The position numbers and the translations under genes were made by a program. A DNA stretch of 51,921 bases from Rhizobium sp. ASV20 (GTDB lineage Bacteria > Pseudomonadota > Alphaproteobacteria > Rhizobiales > Rhizobiaceae): the NCBI RefSeq assembly GCF_016429015.1, contig NZ_JAELTU010000034.1:1-51921 (forward strand), in the 5' to 3' direction. Positions 26,281-35,705 of the stretch are shown piece after piece. Each line of letters begins with the position of its first letter. Position 1 is the first letter of the stretch. The notes beneath the pieces were generated by a model, which worked only from the letters and a program-made list of their open reading frames with translations, was not told where the DNA came from and did no database searches.

Positions 26281-26901
26281 ATGGGTTTTCGTTCCCTCGC
26301 CCGGCTTTGGCTCGTTACCGGCAGCGTCGTCGCTGTGGTTGCGGCACCCGCATGGGCGCAACAAGCGCAACAGACTCAGCCCGCGCAGCAGACCCAGCAG
26401 CTACAGCCCCAACCACAGGGTCAGCCGCAGCCTCACACACAGCAGGTTCCGACGAGCCAGGTCCCTCAACCGCCAGGCACGGTGCGCTCCAGCCATGGCG
26501 CATGGTCCGTCGTCTGCGACAAGCCGGCAGGTGCCGCGACCGAACAATGCGCGCTGATGCAGAATGTGATCGCCGAGGACCGGCCGGAAATTGGCCTGTC
26601 CGTCGTCGTATTGAAGACTGCTGACCGCAAGTCGAAGATCCTGCGCGTTCTCGCCCCGCTCGGCGTGCTGCTGCCGAACGGCCTCGGCCTCAACATCGAC
26701 GGCAAGGATATCGGCCGCGCCTATTTCGTGCGCTGCTTTGCCGATGGCTGCTATGCCGAAGTCGTGCTTGAGGACGAATTGCTGAAGACACTGCGTAGCG
26801 GTGCCACCGCGACCTTTATCGTCTTCCAGTCGCCGGAAGAAGGCATCGGGATCCCTGTCGATCTGAAGGGCTTCGCAGAAGGCTATGACAGCCTTCCCTG
26901 A
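26281..26901 (+). CDS. Invasion-associated locus B (IalB) family protein
   Basis: 206 residues. Signal peptide to about residue 25 (cleavage near AWA-QQ), then a Gln/Pro-rich linker (about residues 26-65) and the IalB domain: HGAWSVVCDKPAG, EQCALMQNV, ILRVLAPLGVLLPNGLGLNIDG, YFVRCFADGCYAEVVLED. Two cysteine pairs may form disulfides. The family is named after a Bartonella factor needed for red-cell invasion, but in free-living rhizobia the role is unknown and the name should not imply virulence. Confidence 0.92.
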   Translation: MGFRSLARLWLVTGSVVAVVAAPAWAQQAQQTQPAQQTQQLQPQPQGQPQPHTQQVPTSQVPQPPGTVRSSHGAWSVVCDKPAGAATEQCALMQNVIAEDRPEIGLSVVVLKTADRKSKILRVLAPLGVLLPNGLGLNIDGKDIGRAYFVRCFADGCYAEVVLEDELLKTLRSGATATFIVFQSPEEGIGIPVDLKGFAEGYDSLP

Positions 26902-26964
26902 TGGGATGGGCTTGCTCTTGCGCCGAGCGAAGCCTACATCGGCTTTGAACGGAGCACCTCAGTC

Positions 26965-28380
26965 ATGAATACCGATCTCCTTACTCTTTTCGACGCCGAC
27001 GAAGCCAAGCTGCGCAGCATCGTGGCTGAGGCGCTTTCAGGCGCGGATGATGGCGAGCTCTTCATCGAGCACGCCCAGGCCGAATCGCTGACCTTCGACA
27101 ATGGTCGAATGAAGGGCGGAAGCTTCAACACCGAACAGGGCTTCGGCCTGCGCGCCGTTGCCGGCGAGGCAGTTGGATATGCCCATGCGGGCGACCTCTC
27201 CGAAAGCGCGCTCAAGCGCGCCGCCGATGCCGTGCGCGCCGTCACCTCTGGCTATGCAGGCTCTTATGCCGCCGCGCCCCAGCGCACCAACAAGGTGCTC
27301 TACGGCGACGAAAACCCGATCGGCACGCCCAGTTTCGAAGAGAAGGCAAAGCTTCTGCAGCAGATCGACAGCTATCTGCGCGACAAGGACGACAAGGTGC
27401 GGCAGGTGACGGCTTCGATCGCCGCCAGCTGGCAGGTGGTCGACATTCTTCGCGCCGATGGCCATCGCGTCCGCGATATCCGCCCGATGACGCGAATCAA
27501 CATCTCCGTCATCGCCGGCGACGGCGACCGCCAGGAAGCCGGCTCCTTTGGCACGGGTGGCCGTATCGGCTTCGGCGATTTCGTCACACAGGACAGTTGG
27601 CGCCATGGCGCCGACGAGGCTCTGCGCCAGGCGCTCGTCAACCTTGAGGCGATCGAGGCGCCTGCCGGGACGATGGATGTCGTGCTCGGCTCCGGCTGGC
27701 CGGGCGTCATGCTACACGAGGCCGTCGGGCATGGACTGGAAGGCGATTTCAACCGCAAGAAGACGTCGGCCTTCGCAGGCCTGCTGGGCCAGATGGTTGC
27801 CGCACCGGGCGTGACCGTCGTCGATGACGGTACGATCGAAAACCGCCGAGGCTCCATCACCGTCGACGACGAAGGCACACCTTCGGCCTACAACGTGCTG
27901 ATCGAGAACGGCAAGCTGGTCGGCTATATGCAGGACCGGCAAAACGCGCGGCTGATGGGCATGAAGGCGACCGGTAACGGCCGGCGTCAGGGATATGCCC
28001 ATACGCCGATGCCGCGCATGACCAATACCTATATGCTCGGCGGCGACAAGACGCCGGAAGAAATCATCGCATCGGTGAAGAAAGGCATCTATGCCGTCTC
28101 CTTTGGCGGCGGCCAGGTGGATATTACCTCCGGCAAGTTCGTCTTCGGCTGCACCGAGGCCTATCTCATCGAGAACGGCAAGATCGGCGCACCGATCAAG
28201 GGCGCCATGCTGATCGGCAACGGCCCGGATGCGATGAAGCGCGTCACCATGATCGGCAACGACATGAAGCTCGATACCGGCATCGGCAATTGTGGCAAGG
28301 CCGGACAGTGGGTTCCTGTCGGCGTCGGTCAGCCGCATCTGCGGATGGACCAGATCACCGTAGGCGGCACCAAGGCCTAA
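26965..28380 (+). CDS. tldD: Metalloprotease TldD
   Basis: 471 residues, full length. The zinc motif HEAVGHGLEGD is present, with GFGLRAVAGEAVGYA near the N-terminus and the C-terminal GQVDITSGKFVFGCTEAYLIENGKIG. TldD works with TldE/PmbA to cleave unfolded peptides and to mature modified peptides (microcin B17, CcdA turnover). No tldE is in this window. The gene follows ialB after 63 bp; the two need not be linked. Confidence 0.97.
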   Translation: MNTDLLTLFDADEAKLRSIVAEALSGADDGELFIEHAQAESLTFDNGRMKGGSFNTEQGFGLRAVAGEAVGYAHAGDLSESALKRAADAVRAVTSGYAGSYAAAPQRTNKVLYGDENPIGTPSFEEKAKLLQQIDSYLRDKDDKVRQVTASIAASWQVVDILRADGHRVRDIRPMTRINISVIAGDGDRQEAGSFGTGGRIGFGDFVTQDSWRHGADEALRQALVNLEAIEAPAGTMDVVLGSGWPGVMLHEAVGHGLEGDFNRKKTSAFAGLLGQMVAAPGVTVVDDGTIENRRGSITVDDEGTPSAYNVLIENGKLVGYMQDRQNARLMGMKATGNGRRQGYAHTPMPRMTNTYMLGGDKTPEEIIASVKKGIYAVSFGGGQVDITSGKFVFGCTEAYLIENGKIGAPIKGAMLIGNGPDAMKRVTMIGNDMKLDTGIGNCGKAGQWVPVGVGQPHLRMDQITVGGTKA

Positions 28381-28396
28381 AAAAGCCCCTGCCCTC

Positions 28397-28702
28397 TCAC
28401 TCCTGCGGGCGAAAGAGCCATTTGCGCTCGATGGCAGCGGCCAGATCCAGGCCGTTGCGGTGCGCGAAGAGCAGGACATGGCCGAGCACATCGGCCGTCT
28501 CGTCTGCCAGAGCCGTTGCCATCTCCATGTCGGTCATGCCTTTGCGTCGCCCCCGGCCCGTGACCCTGTTCCAGATCTGAATCAATTCACCCATCTCCTC
28601 CTGGAGCTTCAGGACGAACCAGTCGTCGTCACGCTCCAGACTATGATCGGCAGCATAGGTCGCCGAAGCCGCCTCGAATTGCATCATCAGATCTTTTAGC
28701 AT
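28397..28702 (-). CDS. MazG-like nucleotide pyrophosphohydrolase-related protein
   Basis: 101 residues, all helical. LQEEMGELIQIW and LADETADVLGHVLLFAHRNGLDL give the ExxE...ExxD magnesium-binding pattern of the all-alpha NTP pyrophosphatase (MazG) superfamily. It is a single-domain protein; it may clear an abnormal nucleotide, but the substrate is unknown. Convergent with tldD, with only 16 bp between stops. Confidence 0.82.
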   Translation of the reverse strand: MLKDLMMQFEAASATYAADHSLERDDDWFVLKLQEEMGELIQIWNRVTGRGRRKGMTDMEMATALADETADVLGHVLLFAHRNGLDLAAAIERKWLFRPQE

Positions 28703-28748
28703 CGATATCGTTCCTCTTATGTTCTAAACAGAAATGAACGATTCCGGC

Positions 28749-28786
28749 AAAAAAGTCGAGCCGGCGGAGTTTTGCCCCGCCGGCTC
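28749..28786 (-). terminator. Rho-independent terminator of the D,D-carboxypeptidase gene
   Basis: A perfect 10-bp stem (GAGCCGGCGG / CCGCCGGCTC) with a 9-base loop; on the minus strand it is followed by GACTTTTTT. It lies 24 bases after the carboxypeptidase stop. Confidence 0.9.
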
Positions 28787-28810
28787 GCATGTTTCCCTTT
28801 GGTATGATGC

Positions 28811-30118
28811 TCAGCCCTTGTTGGGCAGCAGCATGCAATCGAAATCCTTGCGCTTCAAAGCCGAGCAGGCCGAGCTTGCATCGTCGCGGCTCGCAAAGCC
28901 GACAAAGCGGGCGCGATAGACCGTGTTGCCACCCTTGCCGACTGCTTCGGTATAGGGCGATGCATTGGCAAGCGCGCTGCCGGCGCGGGATTTAGCTTCG
29001 GACAGCAGGTCCTTGGCTGCCTGCGCGCTCGGTGTTGCCGCGATCTGTACCTGCCAACCGCCGCTTGCTGCCGGCTTGTTGCTGGCCACGAGGATCTGGT
29101 CCATCGCAACCGGGCGGTCCATCGGCACGGTCACATTCGAGCCGGCGGCATAGGCGAGCGGAGCAATTTCAGCGCGCTTGCGCGTCGTCGTTGCCGCGAC
29201 AGTTGTCGTGGCGGTCGTCTGCGTATCGACATCGACGGCAACGTCATCCGACGCGGAGGCGACTTCGACCTGCTTCGCCATCTTGCCGCCGCCGACACTC
29301 GCCATCAGGCGCGACGTCGCGACCGAGCTTGCCTTCGGAACATTGCGATCCAGCAGCGAGGCCATCAGCGCATCGCGACCGCGGGCCGTGGCGCCGCCCA
29401 TGACGACGCCGATCACCCGGCGATTGCCCTGGCGAACGGCGCTGACGAGGTTGAAGCCGGAAGCATTGGTGTAGCCGGTCTTGATGCCGTCCATGCCTTC
29501 ATAGCGGTACATCAGATTATTGTGACCGCGAACGCTGCGGCCACGATAGTTGAAGCTCGTCTGCGAGAAGAGCCGGTATTCCTGGGGGTAGTTATTAATC
29601 AGCGCGACGGCGAGCGTCGACATGTCACGCGCAGTCGTCCACTGCTGCATGTTGGGAAGGCCCGAAGCATTCAGGAAAGTGGTGCGGCGCATGCCAAGTT
29701 CGCGCGCCTTCTGCGTCATCAGGCGGGCAAAGCCGCTTTCGCTGCCGCCGAGCGCTTCCGCCATGGCGGCGGCCGCATCGTTGGCCGACTTGATGATCAT
29801 GCCGTCGACGGCTTCGCGTACGGTCACGGTGCCGCCCGGCTTCAGGCCGAGCTTGGTTGGGGGCTTGGCAGCGGCCGCGCTCGAAACGGGTATCCTGGTG
29901 TTCCAGCTGAACTTGCCACGATGGATCGCCTCGAAGGTCATGTACAACGTCATCATCTTCGTCAGCGATGCTGGATGATTGAGGTTGTCCGCATTGCTGG
30001 ACGCCAGCACCTTACCGGTCTTGGCGTCCATTATGAAATAGGCGCTGCCCGCGAAGCTCGCCACGGGTGCACTCACCAGTAAGACGGCCGCAGACAAGGC
30101 CATCAAAAGTCTTTTCAT
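28811..30118 (-). CDS. D-alanyl-D-alanine carboxypeptidase with SPOR domain
   Basis: 435 residues. Signal peptide (LLMALSAAVLLVSAPVASFA), then a penicillin-binding peptidase S11 domain with SLTK (SxxK), KSAND (SxN) and IKTGYT (KTG). A low-complexity linker rich in Thr/Val/Ala leads to a C-terminal SPOR domain (GGWQVQIAATPSAQAAKDLL ... CMLLPNKG), which binds glycan strands lacking stem peptides and often targets the septum. It trims terminal D-Ala from murein pentapeptides. I use the ATG at 30118, with GGGGAC upstream; another ATG lies at 30148. Confidence 0.94.
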   Translation of the reverse strand: MKRLLMALSAAVLLVSAPVASFAGSAYFIMDAKTGKVLASSNADNLNHPASLTKMMTLYMTFEAIHRGKFSWNTRIPVSSAAAAKPPTKLGLKPGGTVTVREAVDGMIIKSANDAAAAMAEALGGSESGFARLMTQKARELGMRRTTFLNASGLPNMQQWTTARDMSTLAVALINNYPQEYRLFSQTSFNYRGRSVRGHNNLMYRYEGMDGIKTGYTNASGFNLVSAVRQGNRRVIGVVMGGATARGRDALMASLLDRNVPKASSVATSRLMASVGGGKMAKQVEVASASDDVAVDVDTQTTATTTVAATTTRKRAEIAPLAYAAGSNVTVPMDRPVAMDQILVASNKPAASGGWQVQIAATPSAQAAKDLLSEAKSRAGSALANASPYTEAVGKGGNTVYRARFVGFASRDDASSACSALKRKDFDCMLLPNKG

Positions 30119-30345
30119 ATTCGTCCCCAACCGAAAAAATGCCAACACACCGCATCAATCTCTGTATGATTTTGCGACAGAAAACCTGATATCAGTGCGA
30201 TATTGAGGCAACAGCCTCCATAGTTCTCCAATTTTGCCTTTCCTGGTAAAATAACTATTAACGCATTGGAAATTATAGCAAAGATTCAGTAAGGTTTAAC
30301 GGGAATGAGCTAGAGCCTTGGCATTCGGCAACCGGATCGAACCGT

Positions 30346-31404
30346 ATGGAACAGGGCATCAAGCTTCATCTGAAGCGCGGGATGATCTCCGGCGGGCTTG
30401 AGGTTGCCGCAATTCTTAAGGGCATGGGCCTCCTGCGGGATTGCGCCGGCCTCGGCACCATCTTCACCCTGCATCATGTTCGCCCTGCCCTTCCCCGCCG
30501 CTTCGCACCTAATGGTCATCTCGAAGTCACGCCCGATTTCCTCGACCTCGCGATCACGCGTCTGAAGATGGACGGCTACGAGTTCCTGCCTCTTGAAGAG
30601 GTACCGGAGCGAATAGCGAACGCACAGGGCAAACGCCCTTTCGTCGCGCTCACTCTTGATGATGGAAACCGCAATAATCTCGATTATGCCCTGCCGATCT
30701 TCGCCCGCCACAATACGCCGTTCACGGTTTTCGTCGCGCAGGGCCTGTCGGAAAGAACCCATAGCCTATGGTGGGAGACGCTTGCCGAACTGCTTGAACG
30801 GCAGGATCGATTGAGCTTCGATTTCGGCTCTGGCCGGGAGTTCGTCCCGCTCGGTACGCACAGCCAAAAGATGGCCGCCTTTTCCCGTTTTGCCGCATTT
30901 GTTCATGGCATCGATGAAACCGAGGCTGTCGCGCGGATCGACGAGCTCGCCGCAAAGAACGGCGTGGAGTCGCTCGATATCGTCCGCACATCGATCATGG
31001 ATCGGGAAGAGTTGAAAGACCTTGCCCGCCATCCGCTTTCCTCGCTTGGCGCACACACCGTCAGCCATCGTGCTCTGGCGCGCCTGCCCGAGGCGGAAGC
31101 AGCTGCGGAGATGGCGCTTTCGTCCGACTATGTGGCTGGCATCACCGGAAAAAGGCCAACGGCGATCGCCTACCCTTATGGCACGAGCGATGCGGTTTCA
31201 TCCCGCGAAGGCAGGCTTGCGGCGGAACTCGGCTTTTCGGTCGGCGTGACGACGCGGCCCGGAATGATCGATCATGCAAGCAGCACCGCCTTGGCCCTTC
31301 TGCCGAGGCTGTCGTTGAACGGCCATTATCAGAAGGCGCGCTATGCTTCAGCGCTCGCCTCCGGCATCCCCATGCGGCTGATGGGGCGCCGGCAAGCGAT
31401 TTAG
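30346..31404 (+). CDS. Polysaccharide deacetylase family protein
   Basis: 352 residues. The NodB-type motifs are visible: FVALTLDDGNRNN (usually TFDDG), SLGAHTVSHRAL (HxxxH metal pair) and AIAYPYGT. It has no signal peptide, so it may act in the cytoplasm or at the membrane face on a lipid-linked or lipopolysaccharide sugar. Its length matches family members linked to surface polysaccharides. Substrate unknown. A 227-bp AT-rich gap separates it from the divergent carboxypeptidase gene. Confidence 0.88.
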   Translation: MEQGIKLHLKRGMISGGLEVAAILKGMGLLRDCAGLGTIFTLHHVRPALPRRFAPNGHLEVTPDFLDLAITRLKMDGYEFLPLEEVPERIANAQGKRPFVALTLDDGNRNNLDYALPIFARHNTPFTVFVAQGLSERTHSLWWETLAELLERQDRLSFDFGSGREFVPLGTHSQKMAAFSRFAAFVHGIDETEAVARIDELAAKNGVESLDIVRTSIMDREELKDLARHPLSSLGAHTVSHRALARLPEAEAAAEMALSSDYVAGITGKRPTAIAYPYGTSDAVSSREGRLAAELGFSVGVTTRPGMIDHASSTALALLPRLSLNGHYQKARYASALASGIPMRLMGRRQAI

Positions 31405-31429
31405 ATCTGCCAGACGGCAGACGGGGATA

Positions 31430-32050
31430 TTACGGATACATCCGCACCTTTTGCCAGGCACCTTCCGGCACATCGCGACGGAATTCGATTCGGTCATGCA
31501 GTCGGAACTGTCGATCGTGCCAGAACTCGATCGACAGTGGGCGAATACGGAAGCCGGACCAGTGCGGCGGGCGCGGAATGTCACCGATGGCATAACGTGC
31601 CGTATATTCGGCAACCGCCTTCTCCAGCGCAAACCGGCCTTCGAGCGGACGAGACTGCTTCGAGGCCCACGCACCGATGCGGCTACCCCGCGCTCGCGTC
31701 TTATAGTACTCGTCCGCTTCCTTGTCGGTGACCACCTCAACCAAGCCGCGCAGGCGCACCTGACGGCGCAGCGACTTCCAGTGGAAACACATGGCTGCTT
31801 TCTTCTGGGAAAGAATTTCTTGGCCTTTCTGGCTTTCGAAATTCGTATAGAATACGAATCCGTCGCTATCGAACCCCTTCAGAAGGACCATGCGGACGTT
31901 TGGCAAACCATCCTTATCCACCGTTGCCAAAGCGACCGCATTCGGATCATTGGGTTCAGTGGTCTCCGCCTCGCGCAACCATGCTGCAAAAAGAGTGAAG
32001 GGTTCGTTCTGTTCGGTGAAGTCACCGCTTGTTAACTCGTTTTCCGACAT
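31430..32050 (-). CDS. pdxH: Pyridoxamine 5'-phosphate oxidase
   Basis: 206 residues, full length. FMN-binding motifs [45 protein letters not shown] and the C-terminal signature [20 protein letters not shown]...WQKVRMYP. It oxidises pyridoxine or pyridoxamine 5'-phosphate to PLP. The convergent deacetylase stops 25 bp away. It supplies PLP to enzymes such as Dxs-independent B6 users; no B6 operon is here. Confidence 0.97.
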   Translation of the reverse strand: MSENELTSGDFTEQNEPFTLFAAWLREAETTEPNDPNAVALATVDKDGLPNVRMVLLKGFDSDGFVFYTNFESQKGQEILSQKKAAMCFHWKSLRRQVRLRGLVEVVTDKEADEYYKTRARGSRIGAWASKQSRPLEGRFALEKAVAEYTARYAIGDIPRPPHWSGFRIRPLSIEFWHDRQFRLHDRIEFRRDVPEGAWQKVRMYP

Positions 32051-32114
32051 ATTAGTTTAAATACTCCGCAATTCCAAGAAACAGCCGGCCTCTCAGGTCG
32101 GTCGAAACATCCGG

Positions 32115-32573
32115 GTGGAAGTCATAGCAAAGTCGACCGTTCATACAAAGCGCAAGCTTGCAAAAGACGCGACGATGGCGCTCGCCCTCGCCTCCCTTTT
32201 CGCCCTTGGCGGCTGCGTTGGCGGCGGCATGGACTATCTGAGCTCGGCGAAGGTGGATCGTAGTGTTTCAACCGGCACTGTGCCGGCCGCTCCCGTGACC
32301 ACCGACAGTATCTCCGATGAAGCGACCGTGCGCAACGCCGTAACTTCTGCGGATCTTCACAAACTCAACGGTCAGTCTATTCCCTGGGCCAACGCCTCCA
32401 CCGGCAGCGCCGGCGTCATAGATACAATTGTGGAGAGCAACGGCTCTGGCGTAGTTTGCCGCCAGTTTCGCACGACACGCCATTCCTATGAGGGCATTGC
32501 CAACTTTTCCGGCAGAACCTGCCTTGTCGGATTGGGCGAATGGCAATTGCTGAGTTTCCAGCAAGCCGGCTGA
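32115..32573 (+). CDS. RT0821/Lpp0805-type surface lipoprotein
   Basis: 152 residues if read from GTG at 32115; an ATG at 32175 gives 132. The lipobox LGGC after ALASLFA marks it as an outer-membrane lipoprotein. The mature part has CRQFRTT and GRTCLVGLGEWQLLSF, typical of the 17-kDa antigen/RT0821 surface family. Function unknown. Neither start has a strong ribosome binding site. Confidence 0.82.
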   Translation: MEVIAKSTVHTKRKLAKDATMALALASLFALGGCVGGGMDYLSSAKVDRSVSTGTVPAAPVTTDSISDEATVRNAVTSADLHKLNGQSIPWANASTGSAGVIDTIVESNGSGVVCRQFRTTRHSYEGIANFSGRTCLVGLGEWQLLSFQQAG

Positions 32574-32876
32574 TCGCAGCACTCCCAAAATTTTCCACAG
32601 ATGATGCAACCGGGTTTTGTAACTCGGACAGTGCACGTGTCATATCAATACCCAGCATCCGACATTAGCAATCGGCTAACCATTCCGCGAAATGCCCTTT
32701 GCCGGCCCCCATGCGGCGTAACGCCTGATTAGCAACTTTTCCCGCAGGATCATCCCATACGCGCATCGACCTTGCTTCCCCCAGGACGCAAGCCGGCGAA
32801 GCGAGATCGATGGATTCATTTGTTTGAGAGGTGCTCCCACGGGGCCGGGCACACTCAAGAGGCAGCGGCGGGAAAG
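32574..32876. other. Intergenic region upstream of the J-domain gene
   Basis: 303 bases. I see no gene, tRNA or long hairpin. The J-domain frame is open back to 32772, but the residues before 32877 are not conserved. A promoter for the J-domain gene must lie here. Confidence 0.5.
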
Positions 32877-34040
32877 ATGCGTGATCCTTACAAGGTGCTG
32901 GGCGTAAAGCGGGATGCCGGAGCGGACGAAATCAAATCCGCGTGGCGCAGTCTCGCCAAAACGGCCCACCCCGATCACAACATGAGCGATCCGACCGCCA
33001 ACGAGCGCTTTGCCGAAATAGGCCGGGCGTATGAGACACTGAAAGATCCGCAGAAGCGTAGCCGCTACGATCAGATTGCCCGCATGGCCGAAGCGAAGGG
33101 CCAAAGCACGGAACAGACGATCATTCAGCAGCGCCAGGCAGCGCGCGAAACGGCCGAGCGGGCCAAAGCGGCGCGCGCCAACGCGGAAAAAGTGATGGAA
33201 GAACTCGCCCGGGCAACCGCTCGCAAGGCAGCTGCATCCGCCGCCGCCAGCCAGCAGACGGCTCCGAACGAGTCGCCCGAGGATATGGTGGAGCGCATTT
33301 TCGGCGCCAAGGCCGGTCGCAGCACGCAGCAGGAACGGGCCACCGCCGAGACCATTGCGCAGCAGGCCAGCAAGCCGCAGGAAGCAAATCCCGCCGCCGC
33401 AGAAGATATCCAAGTGGAAGAAGAATTGCTGGCAACAGGGACCGGCTCTGGCGGTTCCCGTTCCGCTTTCGGCATTTTGAGTTCGCTCGTGCGCCGCATC
33501 ACCGGTAGCAACGTTCAGGACAAGCCGCCGGAAAAGACGCCCGAGGTGGCGGCGGAAGCGACCGTGACGCTTGACGACATGCTGACGTCTCGCTGGATCA
33601 CCGTCCCTCTGTCCGACGGTCGCGAGGCACGCTTCCAGGCAACGACGGATATCGGCAATGGCCAGGTACTCCATCTGAAGAGCCAGGGATTGAAACTGCC
33701 GGGAATGTTGCGCGGCGACGTCGCCGTGACCATCCACCTCTCGACGGATGCCCGCTTCACGCCCGACGGCCATAATATCCGCACTACTCTGCCCGTAACG
33801 ATAGAGAATGCCGTTCTCGGTTGCGAAACGACGGTCGAAGGGCTGAACGGTCCGCTCAAGCTTACGGTTCCGGCCTGGTCCGGTTCGGATCAGATCGTCC
33901 GCATTCCGGGCGAAGGATTGCCCGACGGCAACGGCGGCAAGGGCGATCTTATCGTCGAATTGCGGCTAATGCTGTGGGAGAAACCGGACGACAAGATCAC
34001 AGACCTGATGCGCAGCATGCGCGAAGGACTTTTCCTGTGA
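32877..34040 (+). CDS. J-domain protein (CbpA/DnaJ C-terminal type)
   Basis: 387 residues. J-domain at 1-66 with HPD at 31-33 (TAHPDHN) and DPYKVLGVKRDAGADEIKSAWR. A long Ala/Gln/Glu-rich, probably disordered, middle (about 70-210) replaces the Gly/Phe region and there is no CxxCxGxG zinc finger. The C-terminus matches the DnaJ substrate-binding domains (LTVPAWSGSDQIVRIPGEGLPDGNGGKGDLIVEL). It should stimulate DnaK on selected clients. The start at ATG 32877 fits the J-domain. Confidence 0.93.
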   Translation: MRDPYKVLGVKRDAGADEIKSAWRSLAKTAHPDHNMSDPTANERFAEIGRAYETLKDPQKRSRYDQIARMAEAKGQSTEQTIIQQRQAARETAERAKAARANAEKVMEELARATARKAAASAAASQQTAPNESPEDMVERIFGAKAGRSTQQERATAETIAQQASKPQEANPAAAEDIQVEEELLATGTGSGGSRSAFGILSSLVRRITGSNVQDKPPEKTPEVAAEATVTLDDMLTSRWITVPLSDGREARFQATTDIGNGQVLHLKSQGLKLPGMLRGDVAVTIHLSTDARFTPDGHNIRTTLPVTIENAVLGCETTVEGLNGPLKLTVPAWSGSDQIVRIPGEGLPDGNGGKGDLIVELRLMLWEKPDDKITDLMRSMREGLFL

Positions 34041-34162
34041 AATTTTGGTGACAACAGCACCCTTTGTTACGATCCCTAACAGTTGATGATCTTTACGATG
34101 CTTGAACAGGGGAACGGCCTATGCCATAGGCAGGGTCATTCGAAAGTTCAAGGGAGCAGACT

Positions 34163-34981
34163 ATGGCTCAATCCACTGGCCTCATGGCAGGCAAGCGCGG
34201 CGTCATCCTCGGCGTAGCAAACAACCGTTCGATAGCGTGGGGTATTGCCAAGGCCTGTTCGGATGCCGGAGCCGAGATCGCATTGACGTGGCAGGGCGAC
34301 GCTCTGAAGAAGCGTGTCGAGCCGCTCGCTCAGGAACTCGGCGCCTTCATGGCCGGCCATTGCGACGTCACCGAACCGGCAACGATCGATGCCGTCATCG
34401 ATACGCTGGAAGCGAAGTGGGGCAAGATCGACTTCGTCGTGCATGCCATCGCGTTCTCCGACAAGGACGAGCTGACCGGCCGCTACCTCGATACGAGCCG
34501 TGACAACTTCACGAAGACGATGGACATCTCCGTCTATTCCTTCACGGCAGTTGCACAGCGCGCCGAGCGAATCATGAATGATGGCGGCTCGATGATCACC
34601 CTCACCTATTACGGTGCGGAGAAGGTCATGCCGCATTACAACGTCATGGGTGTCGCGAAGGCTGCTCTGGAAGCAAGCGTGCGCTATCTCGCCGTCGACC
34701 TCGGCAACCGCGGTATTCGCGTGAATGCGATTTCGGCAGGTCCGATCAAGACGCTCGCAGCCTCCGGCATCGGCGATTTCCGCTACATTCTGAAGTGGAA
34801 CGAATACAACGCCCCGCTGAAGCGGACAGTCACGATCGACGAAGTCGGCAACTCGGCCCTCTATCTGCTGTCCGATCTGTCGACGGCCGTCACAGGCGAA
34901 ATCCACCACGTCGATTCCGGCTACCATACGGTCGGCATGAAGGCTGTGGACGCACCTGACATTTCCGTCGCGAAGGACTGA
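34163..34981 (+). CDS. fabI: Enoyl-[acyl-carrier-protein] reductase (NADH)
   Basis: 272 residues. Last step of each fatty-acid elongation cycle. GVANNRSIAWGIAKAC (nucleotide binding), Tyr159 and Lys166 in YNVMGVAK (Y-x6-K), and SAGPIKTLAASGI are diagnostic for FabI. FabI is the target of triclosan and isoniazid-like inhibitors in general. AAGGGAG lies before the ATG. The histidine phosphatase follows after 18 bp, so both are probably one transcript. A short palindrome (GCCTAT-GCC-ATAGGC) precedes the gene. Confidence 0.96.
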   Translation: MAQSTGLMAGKRGVILGVANNRSIAWGIAKACSDAGAEIALTWQGDALKKRVEPLAQELGAFMAGHCDVTEPATIDAVIDTLEAKWGKIDFVVHAIAFSDKDELTGRYLDTSRDNFTKTMDISVYSFTAVAQRAERIMNDGGSMITLTYYGAEKVMPHYNVMGVAKAALEASVRYLAVDLGNRGIRVNAISAGPIKTLAASGIGDFRYILKWNEYNAPLKRTVTIDEVGNSALYLLSDLSTAVTGEIHHVDSGYHTVGMKAVDAPDISVAKD

Positions 34982-34999
34982 TCAACAGGAAGACTGACC

Positions 35000-35596
35000 G
35001 TGTCGCCAATCCTCTATGTGATCCGTCACGGTCAGACCGACTGGAATGCCGAGCGCCGTCTGCAGGGGCAGAAGGACATCGACCTCAATGCCATCGGCCG
35101 CGAACAGGCGCGGCAGAACGGCGTCGACCTCGGCGAAATCCTGGCATTCGAGAACCGGCCATTCGATTTCGTCGCAAGCCCGTTGCGGCGTACGCGCGAA
35201 ACGATGGAGATCGTTCGCGGCGCCATGGGCATGCCTCCCAAAAACTATCGCACCGACGACAGGCTGGTCGAAGTATCCTTCGGCGCGTGGGAAGGCTTTA
35301 CCCTCAAGGAACTGAAGGCAACGGAACCCGACCGGCTTGCGGAGCGCAAGGCGCATAAATGGGATTTCATTCCACCGGGCGACGATGCGGAAAGCTATGA
35401 AATCCTTTCCTGGCGCGTCGGCTCATGGCTGGCATCCGTCACCGAACCGACCGTCTGCGTCACGCATGGCGGCGTCATCCGTACGCTCTTCCGTCTGATC
35501 GGCGATGTCGAAAAGGAAGAAGCGGCCGAAATTCCGATCCATCAGGATCAGATTCTGAAAGTCGATCCGGAAATGAAGATTATAGGCTGGATCTAG
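35000..35596 (+). CDS. Histidine phosphatase family protein
   Basis: 198 residues. RHGQTDWN (phosphoacceptor His) near the start, ASPLRRTRET, EVSFGAWEG and VTHGGVIRTL are the marks of the phosphoglycerate-mutase-like branch. Substrate unknown; relatives act on phosphoglycerate, alpha-ribazole phosphate or fructose-2,6-bisphosphate. GTG start at 35000, 18 bp after fabI. No cobalamin gene is near, so a CobC role has no local support. Confidence 0.9.
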   Translation: MSPILYVIRHGQTDWNAERRLQGQKDIDLNAIGREQARQNGVDLGEILAFENRPFDFVASPLRRTRETMEIVRGAMGMPPKNYRTDDRLVEVSFGAWEGFTLKELKATEPDRLAERKAHKWDFIPPGDDAESYEILSWRVGSWLASVTEPTVCVTHGGVIRTLFRLIGDVEKEEAAEIPIHQDQILKVDPEMKIIGWI

Positions 35597-35598
35597 GG

Positions 35599-35638
35599 CA
35601 ATTCCGGTAGGGTCGGCGGCATTTTGCGCCCGGAATTG
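35599..35638 (+). terminator. Hairpin after the histidine phosphatase gene
   Basis: CAATTCCGG (35599-35607) and CCGGAATTG (35630-35638) are exact 9-bp arms with a 22-base loop, starting 2 bases after the stop codon. There is no T-run after it, so it is a weak terminator or a dispersed repeat. Confidence 0.5.
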
Positions 35639-35677
35639 TGTGAACTACACGTCGGCAGAGTGCGAACGCGCTCATGA

Positions 35678-35697
35678 GCCGCCAGCTATCTGGCGGC
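35678..35697 (-). terminator. Hairpin after the DUF1344 gene
   Basis: A perfect 8-bp stem (GCCGCCAG / CTGGCGGC) with a CTAT loop lies 8 bases past the DUF1344 stop. The T-run is missing, so termination strength is uncertain. Confidence 0.6.
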
Positions 35698-35705
35698 ACC
35701 AACAA

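Noticed and set aside
26281..26901. IalB as evidence of a pathogen
   Set aside because: IalB proteins are widespread in free-living and symbiotic Rhizobiales.
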